In this document: positions 56,270 to 64,000 of the stretch, piece by piece | How the letters are laid out: the number at the start of each line of letters is the position of its first letter | How positions within the stretch are numbered: the stretch's first letter is position 1 | NCBI RefSeq assembly: GCF_000218685.1 | Contig: NW_006763291.1 | Location: 519,789-583,788 of the forward strand | Length of the DNA: 64,000 nucleotides | Reading direction: 5' to 3' | Origin: Serpula lacrymans var. lacrymans S7.9 | Taxonomy: Eukaryota > Basidiomycota > Agaricomycetes > Boletales > Serpulaceae | Made by a program: the position numbers and the translations under genes | Notes under the pieces: generated by a model | What the model saw: only the letters and a program-made list of their open reading frames with translations | The model's database searches: none | What the model was told of the DNA's origin: nothing

Positions 56270-57784
56270 ATGAGCTCCTCTCCCTCTCCTCCTGCCCCGA
56301 CTCCCTCCCAGCGCCCCTCCACAGCCCACGCCTCCTCCACACCCCGCCCCATAGCCACCACCACCTTCGTCCTCCCCGTCTCCCCACGACACACCGACGA
56401 CCTCACAAGACCCTCCACCGCCCACGCCCCCCTCCCACACTCCCGCTCCCACTCCCAAATCGGCTACCCACCCATCTCATACGCCTACCCCGCACACGCC
56501 TACGGGCCCTACTCCACCTCTGCCTCTGCCCGCACCTCCTTCACCCGCGTAGAGGACTCCATAGGGCCCTATCCCCTCTTGGGTGCTGGTGGGCGCGACA
56601 GCGTTTATGGCGGCGAGGAGTATGTCGAGAGCGAGGGTGAGGACGTCGATGGAAGGATAGACGACGTAGATCCCCAACTCCCTCACTCCGCCTCTCCCTC
56701 CCCTCTCCCTCAAGTCACCATCACCACCACACCACCCGTCTCAGCACCAGCTCCCACTTCCCCAATCCCCCAAACGCCCGCTACCTTCCTCACCTTCCTC
56801 CTCCTATCAGGACGACGTCGCTCCATGTCCTTCGAGCCCGAGACGACAGTAGGCAGAGTGAAGGAGCTTGTCTGGAGTGGCTGGGGAGCGGGTGAGTGCT
56901 CGCTTCTTTTGACTTCGTCCTTTTTTTATTCGCTCTTGTGGTTTGGTTTTGGGTGGGGAAGTAGTTTTTTTAATATGATGCATAGTGTCTTGGTTGCCTA
57001 GCGAAATCGCAGTGGGCTTATTTTCTTTGTCCCTCTGATTTTTAGTTACTCTTTTCATAATTTGGATCTGGTTTCAATGTTGCTGACTCTCTTTTTCGCA
57101 TATTCCTCTCCCCTTCGCCGGATCTCACATCGAATTAACCCGACACGTCACACCATTCAAATCAACTCAAATCGATGGCCCTCCCCAACCCACTCACCAA
57201 ACCGATCAACTCCCCACCATGTTATCAAAAACTCGCAAACCGTCCACCTCGAACCCCCAAAACGAAACTAACAAAAAAAGCAGACTGGCAAGAAGAACGA
57301 CCGCCTGCGCCTTCCTACCTTCGTGTTGTGTATCTAGGCAAGATATTACAGGATGAGGATACGCTTAAAGGTAGGTTTCCTCCCTCCCTCTTTCCTTATT
57401 CATCATCCTTCCAACCCGTCGCTCACTCGCACCTCACACACAGACCTCAACTTCCCCATCTACACCCCACCCAGCACCATCAATTCCGCCCTCTCCCCCT
57501 CCTCCCCCACCTCCCCGACCTCTCCCACTTCCCCCACCTCCCCGCGCTCCCCCACCTCAAACACCCCAACACCCACCATCGTCCACCTCTCCATAAGACC
57601 CTACGCCCCTCCCTCCGACGACCTCTTCAAGAAGAAGCGAAAGGCGGCTGAGCGCTCGGATCGTCGGCCTCGGGCTGGGCCTTGGCGTTGGGGTGGGCGA
57701 CGTGGGGAGGGGAGAGGGCGGGCAGCCGGGGGAGGGCGGGGGGGATGCGGACAGCGCGGGCGGGGGGAGAGTGCCCAGGGATGA
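56270..57784 (+). CDS. Ubiquitin-like (UBL3/MUB-type) domain protein, ~349 residues
   Basis: Exons 56270-56891, 57284-57370 and 57444-57784 join in phase; the first intron is long (392 bp). The N-terminal ~170 residues are Pro/Ser/Thr-rich and disordered. The ubiquitin-like fold is spread over the exons: 'FLTFLLLSGRRRSMSFEP', 'TVGRVKELVWSGWGADWQEE', 'YLRVVYLGKILQDEDTLKDL', then, after a Ser-Pro-Thr repeat, 'TIVHLSIRPYAPP'. This matches membrane-anchored UBL3-like proteins. These usually end in a CaaX or Cys-rich tail for lipid attachment, which is not seen in this frame: the end is Arg/Gly-rich. A further intron or a frame error in the GC-rich 3' part could hide it. Confidence 0.65.
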
Positions 57785-58037
57785 CGAAGATAAGAAGGCT
57801 CCCCCGAGAAATAGTTCCCTTCCGGGGAACTAGAAGTTACCTTTAAAAATTTAGAAGAAGGAGCTGTTATAATTACGAGAGGTACTCTAAAGTGTAGGGA
57901 AGTTGCAAAGTGATTCAACAGATTCGATTTTGACTTTCGTGGGCGGATGAAATCATTACCACAGCGATCTATCTTCTAAAACAGTGATGACCCCACAACA
58001 GGCGTACACAGAGCTCATACAAGGACTGATGAGCAGA
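57785..58037. other. 3' flank of the ubiquitin-like gene up to the gap
   Basis: Non-coding as far as can be seen. An alternative end of the preceding gene may run in here. Confidence 0.3.
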
Positions 58038-58137
58038 NNNNNNNNNNNNNNNNNNNNNNNNNNNNNNNNNNNNNNNNNNNNNNNNNNNNNNNNNNNNNNN
58101 NNNNNNNNNNNNNNNNNNNNNNNNNNNNNNNNNNNNN
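58038..58137. other. Assembly gap (100 N)
   Basis: A run of 100 unknown bases, the usual size for a gap of unknown length. The distance between the flanking sequences is therefore uncertain. Confidence 0.99.
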
Positions 58138-60819
58138 GGGAAGTGGTAATGAAGGACGGTCCTTTTTCACTCGAAGGTTTTTCACTCGGGGTTTTTGGAA
58201 AAAGTGTTGGTTTTTTCTGCAGTGTATTATCATGTTTTTGTGATCTCATCCTCATCTACCTCACCTTCACTATCATCTCTCAATCTCACCTTCATTCGCT
58301 TGCCACATTCCTCTTCGCCCCCTCTGACCTTCATTCGACGTCGTCCGCACACCCCCGAGTCTGACAGCTTACCACTCATACCGCTCATACGCTAGCTTTC
58401 TTGTTTTATATCCTATGCAATTTCATAAATTCGTCGTCTACCCAGCTGCTTTCTCCTATCTACCGTTCTTTCGCTTGTTGGTTCGTTGATTCTCTTCATC
58501 CGCTGTTACGTCCCGTTTTGACTCGGGCTGTCTCATCTGCCGGTGTGTTTGTGTCGTGTCGCGTCGTGTCCTGACGTCCTGTCTGGTTTCGTGCTATCTG
58601 GTTTCGTTGAATGGAACGCCTACCTATCTTCGTTATCATCGACCATCCTCCATCGACCGCATACATTGACCGTCGACCATCTTATCCCCTTGTTTTCTCC
58701 AGCCCCCTCCTTTCATTTCATCGCCCTGGTTCGGTTTCTGGGTTAGGACCGCGTTTTACAATTCCCCTCGAGTCCTCGACCGACCGACAACGCCCTGGCT
58801 CGTGGCTCGTAAAGCGCACAAGATTTTGACCACGACCACCGCGACGCTTCCGCCCGGCGCGGTCGTGCTGTAGCGTAATCACGCTGCTGGACCGGGCATT
58901 TTAGGCTGGGGGGGAGCTGATTGTGGGTAGGACGAGAAAGGGCCGTCGACGCGTCGGTTATCGTTTTTCTTCCTCATCGCGTTTGGTGTCCTTGTCTTGT
59001 CTATGTTGGACGGACTCACCCACGGATCACCACACGTACGCGATACACACCTATTATGCGGTTTGCGCGATATACTCGAGTACATGACATTACGCAACGT
59101 CATACGCCACCTACCTCAATCGTCTTGCTCGTGGTTTCGTGATTTTTTTCCCCGCGTTTCGCGCTGCGTACGTGTGGGTGCGGAGCTACGGTTATGTCTG
59201 GGGGGTGATGAGGTAGGGAGAGGGAAGTTGTGCTACACGCAGTGCGCTAGATGATGGCTTGGATTTGTTCTGGATGTTCGTGCTGAGATGCGTTGACGGA
59301 GGGATGGCGACAAATCAAAATTCGGGAGACGAGAGGAGTGGAGCGCTGTTGACTAGGGAGGGGTAAGGTTAGGTGGTGTGATAATCGTCGTCGTGCTCGA
59401 CTTTGGGGATAGCCGGGCGGAAGCATCCACCCCAAGGGAAACAAACTCTCCATACCAGAAGTCCCGCAGAGTGGCTATACAACGACGAACGAATGGGTTT
59501 GGAGGTGTCCGATAATAGGCGTGGAGCCTGATGAATGTTGCTTTAATAGGAAATGGGAATGGTGTGGTGAGTCGTCAGCGGCTGGAATCATTCCCCCTTT
59601 CGCGTATCTACCACTGGTGAGATATATGTGGATATGGGTAGGGTAGATGCAGGGATAGGGGATAGGATGAGGGGATAGAGGTATACGCAGGGTATACAGT
59701 ATATAAGTGTAGGTTACGTAGATCTGCTTGTGTTACATATATTATTTTATGGAATATCTTCTAAACTCAAACCATGGGGGAAACGTCGCGGGGGAGATTT
59801 GAGGAATACCATGCACTTGATCGAATGTATCGTTGGAGGCGTTTTAGCGCGAGTGTTCACAGTGTGAGCGATAGTCTGATAGGGAGGGCGGTTTTAAATA
59901 TCGAATCCACTTCGTCAAATTTAATTTTAGAACTCGTCAACTGTGACTTCTCGCCTCATGACTGCCATCATATTGCGCAAGTATAGTACTGCATTGGCAG
60001 ATCCGAGTCTAACGGAAGGAAGACATCAAGCTGACGCGCCTCAACGTTCAATCACGCTGATGCTGAAGCTGACGTTGATGTGATGCCGACCATGATAGCC
60101 TCGGATGCAGCCTGTACCGCGGTCAGAGAAGTTCATCCATCTATCGTGATCACTGGTCATGCCCCGGTGTGTAGCACGAGTCGCGCTGCTACGAGGCGTT
60201 ATGAATAAATACCGCCTCGGTGCCGACAATACTGTCGCAGTTGCTTATCCTGATAGGGGGGACTGGATGGCCGTTCTGCGTACTGGTTTCGTTAGCTTCA
60301 GAGCATCAGAACGACAAGCAATCAAGCAATCATATATTCGGCACATGGTCCACTGCATCACTGTGAGACCAACTATAGGCCCTTTGACTCTGTACATGGA
60401 AAAGTTCCCCGAAAGTCTGGTCACCGCTCCATCACACCTTTTGGCATAACGACATGACAAGGTACGGCTCACCAGCGTAGGGAAATGAACTTACCGTCCG
60501 CGTGGTCCGGAGACCACGTGTGGGGGCAAGGATGACGCAAAAAGGATGTCCATTTCGATTCCATTTTCGCCAGCGCAGGGCTATTTATGACCTGGAACAA
60601 CGATATCCCTACCAGATCAGCGCCCCAGCTGCTGCTTCTGTTCTGTGTGTTCAAGACTGACGACCAGCGATACGTGACCACGAGGATTCTAATCCCAGGC
60701 TCGGCCTCGTCACGTCGATGCGGATATAAAAGCCATCTTGCCGTCCTGGACCCAGGTACCCCAATATCCCCCTATTCTCGACAAACGCGCTGAGTTTTGA
60801 TTCATAAACGTCGTTAGCT
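58138..60819. other. Long intergenic region, pyrimidine-rich then purine-rich
   Basis: 58138-58850 is rich in C/T runs, like a long fungal 5' leader or promoter. 59600-59710 is purine-rich (GGGATAGGGGATAGGATGAG type). Short frames such as 60159-60449 have no recognisable content. No transposon family from the left half of the window is present. Confidence 0.35.
60725..60732 (+). promoter_or_regulatory. TATA box of the secreted peptide gene
   Basis: TATAAAAG stands 88-95 bp before the ATG at 60820, giving a leader of about 60 bases. It supports that a gene starts here. Confidence 0.5.
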
Positions 60820-61341
60820 ATGAAATCTGGTGCTGTATCCACTGTGATATGTCTCGTTCTTGCATTTCTGCATATGACCGGGGCAGTACCTGTTGCTGAG
60901 TTAACAAGCGGTATGTATTAAATTTACGCACCTTCCAGTGACAAAAATGCTCACTTATTTCGCTTGATCCATTTTCTTTCAAAGGAGCTCAAGCAGTAGG
61001 CCTCGCACAACATAACGGCGTTAGTGCCATATACGGTATCGCGGAAGGTTTGTCTTCTGACAGTGCTTCAAATGAACATTTTATGACTGACACGAGTAAC
61101 CGACAAGAGTAGACCCTGATGATATCACCAAGCGAGACACGGGTAGTTAGCCAACAGCCTTTTGCGTCATCTTTGTAGTCACTTACTTTGCTTCTCCGCT
61201 TTCTTGAAAGGAGCTCAACATAAAGCAATAGGTCGCACAAACCATGCTGGTGTTAGCACCGATTACGGTATCGCGGAAGGTTCGTCTCCTAACGATTCGT
61301 CATATAAGTATATTTTATAACTGACACGAGTAGACCCCTGA
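60820..61341 (+). CDS. Small secreted repeat peptide precursor with Kex2 site, 88 residues
   Basis: Exons 60820-60910, 60985-61047, 61110-61142, 61211-61279 and 61331-61341 join in phase 1. A signal peptide (residues 1 to ~25, 'VICLVLAFLHMTGAVPVA') is followed by two repeats: 'GAQAVGLAQHNGVSAIYGIAE'-type and 'GAQHKAIGRTNHAGVSTDYGIAE'-type. Each is followed by Val-Asp-Pro, and between them is 'DDITKR', a dibasic Kex2 cleavage site. The repeat is one of DNA: exon plus intron units of ~225 bp are duplicated. Processing would release short peptides containing the YGIAE element. Such layouts are known for fungal Kex2-processed repeat proteins and for dikaritin-type RiPP precursors. No modifying enzyme gene (UstYa/tyrosinase type) is seen nearby. 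Confidence 0.55.
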
Positions 61342-61853
61342 CGCAGCGTGACACGAGCCAACAGCCTTGCATCTCAATCATTGACGGGGAACTTACTGAC
61401 ATGGTTCATATCAAAAAGTGTGTAAACTAATAGTGACAACAATTTCAAACTTGGGGCTCGAGCAGCATGCATGATGATTTATGCCGTTTGTCTTGGAATT
61501 TCATGATTTGTATGTTTTCGTTTCACCTGCCAATGCAGTTCTTTTGGTATGCGTGGACTCGTCAGAAAAAATCTGATTCCATATGGCAGGGAGGAAGGAG
61601 AGGGCCTTCCTAATCGGGGAACACAATCATTGCTTCTTCACCAGTTTCACCTTCTGTACTTCAAGTTGTCGTCAAATCTGAGCAGTCTGTTTGGAAGAAA
61701 TGATTTATAAGGAAGCTCTTACAGAAAATCGATCGTCATGCAAAAAACAAGAATATGACTTAAAATATGAGCCATATTAAACAAGAGGTTAAGCGATAAT
61801 GACTACGCGGTATGCACTACAAAATACAAAAACATTACAATACGAGGCAGTCG
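61342..61853. other. Intergenic between peptide gene and kinase-like gene
   Basis: No open frame of note and no repeat. The two genes are convergent here, so both 3' ends should fall in this interval. Confidence 0.35.
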
Positions 61854-63688
61854 CTAGCTGCGATGTGACCTCCGCTTGGACGGCCGTTCTTCAGGCGCTT
61901 CTTGGGAGTCGGCCTTCCTCTTTGCAGGTCGACATATACTGGAATTAACTCCAACCAGAGCCTTCATGAGTTTTTGAAGTCGCCCTTTATGATTCGAGGC
62001 AGTTTCGACAGCATCTATATCGATAGGATCCGCTTCCGCTTCCACTTTTCCTTCAATCCAGGCCTTTGTTGTCACAAACAGAGACGGAGCAAGTCGCCAA
62101 GCTTGGACTCCCCCTTTGTGGTCAACAAAGATAAGTGAATTCGATGGGTATGACGAAGCGGCTAATGACGAGGTCGCAACAAATGGCTTTGGGCTGGGTT
62201 TGTCTATGCGAGATCCTGTCTCTGCCTTTGAAGCTGTGAAGGTCATCAGGGGGTCTTCATCTTCATCATCGGCAAAAGGCGTAGCCGAGCGGTGTAGATG
62301 ACGACCTGTAGCCCAAACGCTATTGTCATCTGTGTCGGGGTGGAAAGCAACGCGGCTAGGTCGTTGAGTAGCTCGTTCGTGAATACGTCGAGGCGGTGTT
62401 TGGGAGCGTGAACGTTGATGGGGATATCTGTGCCTTGAAGGTGGCAGTTCTACTTCATCGGACAATAAGTCAGAATTGCAGGACTCGCTAAGTAGTCTTG
62501 CTGAGGAGGTTGAAGACGAAGAAGTTCTAGGTACTGGTGGATTCGTCAGGGGAAATATTATACCAAGTGACGATGGGTGCCAAAGTATGTCGGCACTGTT
62601 GTACTTACTTTGGAACGGCCCACTTCTCCGCTCTGGAGGAATGACAACATATAGCTTGTGTTGCTCTTCATAAGCTTCGTAGTCCCAGCGATACATGTCC
62701 CAGCCACATAAGGGATGTTGCTTGATAAACATTTAAATTGATGAGCCAGGCGAGAAGGGGCCAATTTAAAAATCACTAACCTGAATGGCCAGGTCTTTCT
62801 GCTTGCCCTTGAAACGTATCGACGCGCCCATTTCTTGTAGAAGGGCTTGCTCCGTAATTTTCGCGTCGTCATAGTCAATCAAGTATTTGACAGCACGCAT
62901 CTCTTCAATAAATGCATTCGGAGTGCAAGCACGAATACCATAATGTTCCAATTCATTCGAGCACATCGCTCTGCCAAAGTTGATAATCGATACTCTTTCA
63001 TCGTCACCTGATAAACCTTTAACATCAGCGTTAGAGAAGATAAAGGATGCACATACCAATAAAAATATTTCTCAGGGAGACGTCGCCATGAAGAACGCCT
63101 TGAGCGTGGATTCGTTCAAAGGAGTCGACAACGGCTTGTTTTGATTTCTTAGACATACAAGGATGAGCTTTGTGCCATCCTATGCTATGAGGCGCTTCCA
63201 TTGCAATGTCTTTTACCCCTTCGTCACTTTTGTAGACGCAGATGAAGGAAGGCACACAGACTCCTTGTAGGGGTTGTAACAGCTGAGGATGCGAATAGAG
63301 GTATAGCTGCAGGTAATGGCGGGGTCGGTAAAAACATCATTGAATGGGAGCTCGACTAACCTCGGTATAGAATTCATGACTGTGGAAAGGAAGGTTCCAA
63401 CTGTAAAGGATTAGCACATTCTCTGCAACATAAATGCTGAGACTCACGTTTTACTCAGGAAAGTAGTATACCTTCCTGAGATAAATCCTGTTCTTAAGCG
63501 TAACATCCAGCCTTCTCCGTCTTACAAAAATCAGTTTAACGTTGTTCATTATTGTGTCATAACATACCATCCACAAGAGAATCATCCATATCACTGCCTG
63601 CTGCAGGGGCATATTCCACACTAGGCCCAGGCTTGCCATTGTACTTCTCGACGGAGAACCTTTCAACGTAGCTTTCTCTGAATTTCAT
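61854..63688 (-). CDS. Kinase-like protein with altered DFG motif, ~509 residues
   Basis: Exons 63688-63568, 63520-63472, 63400-63361, 63282-63057, 63007-62781 and 62720-61854 are GT-AG and in phase. A protein-kinase-like fold is indicated by 'LLQPLQGVCVPSFICVY', the hinge 'IAMEAPHS', the catalytic loop His135-Gly-Asp137-x4-Asn142 ('HGDVSLRN') and the metal-binding triplet. That triplet reads Asn155-Phe-Gly ('VSIINFGRA') instead of Asp-Phe-Gly. The second half (from ~residue 225) is Ser/Arg-rich and disordered with a basic end. No glycine loop or VAIK lysine is seen, so the N-terminus may begin further upstream (63689-64000) or the protein is a pseudokinase. Related kinase-like families are large in agaricomycetes. 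Confidence 0.65.
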
Positions 63689-64000
63689 GAAGTGTAAGGT
63701 GGTTTGTGGTAAGAAAGTAGAAAGTGTCTTTGTTGAGTGTTGAGCTCATGGGGGACGGTCTTATGTATGTACTGTAGTAAAGCTTTGATCTGCGAGCTTT
63801 GGCCTGGAAACCTTGTGGCATTGTGCTCACAAAGGAAATCGTGGCGTAGTGACAAAAAGCAACCGTGGGAATCCTGGATAAGTACTAATCTGGTCTTACA
63901 AACGCAAGCACAGTATAATGTTGACGGCAAAATATCGATATCGCCTTCGAGTTGAGAGACCTCTTCCGGCTAGGAATATAGCTTCTTGATGCGTGGCTCA
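63689..64000. other. Upstream of the kinase-like gene to window end
   Basis: A minus frame at 63685-63930 (81 codons) could be an extra 5' exon of the kinase-like gene, but its composition is not convincing. The window ends here. Confidence 0.25.

Noticed and set aside
55850..56458. 202-codon minus ORF starting with Gly/Val/Glu repeats
   Set aside because: It is antisense to the Pro/Ser-rich start of the ubiquitin-like gene; composition is explained by that strand.

Overview
The window looks like nuclear DNA of an agaricomycete (mushroom-forming) basidiomycete. The genes are dense in introns of about 45-70 bp with GTRNGT...YAG borders. There is a one-polypeptide ATP-citrate lyase, a STE3-type pheromone receptor, and mobile DNA typical of that group: self-priming chromoviral Ty3/gypsy elements, Plavaka-like transposase remnants and PIF/Harbinger. 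There is no rRNA, no CRISPR array and no convincing tRNA gene. A 100-bp assembly gap lies at 58038-58137. All calls are by eye; no database search was run.

Layout. 1-10690 is nested transposons: a ~1.8-kb repeat (family A) is split by a complete Ty3/gypsy element (2392-10475, TSD AGGGG), whose gag is itself split by a second A copy (3929-5748, TSD ACAA). 11770-15751 is a 12-exon gene of unknown function. 16155-36035 is mostly transposon debris: short element D, a DUF6698-like gene, Plavaka pieces, the 3' end of a gypsy element (family C) with a Gag-like ORF behind pol, and a third retroelement (E). E has been cut by a 6.6-kb inversion between two solo LTRs. 37025-46539 is a host gene island: ATP-citrate lyase, STE3 receptor and a BTB protein. 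46924-55270 is again repeats: a long-TIR element, truncated LTRs, a nearly full A copy, a Harbinger transposase with its Myb-like partner, and two small membrane-protein genes. 55303-64000 is mainly host sequence: a ubiquitin-like (UBL3-type) protein, a small secreted peptide precursor with two repeats and a Kex2 site, and a kinase-like protein.

How parts relate. The LTR families date one another. Family B solo LTRs sit in A, in E and in a coiled-coil transposon gene. A family C solo LTR sits in the Harbinger Myb gene. D sits in E pol. Most insertions keep intact target-site duplications, so the order of events can be read. The most notable items are the TSD-swapping inversion (23539-30921), the candidate secreted repeat peptide (60820-61341), a family of small single-pass membrane proteins found three times near mobile elements (24821, 53174, 53554), and the Gag-like ORF located after integrase (21740-23023).
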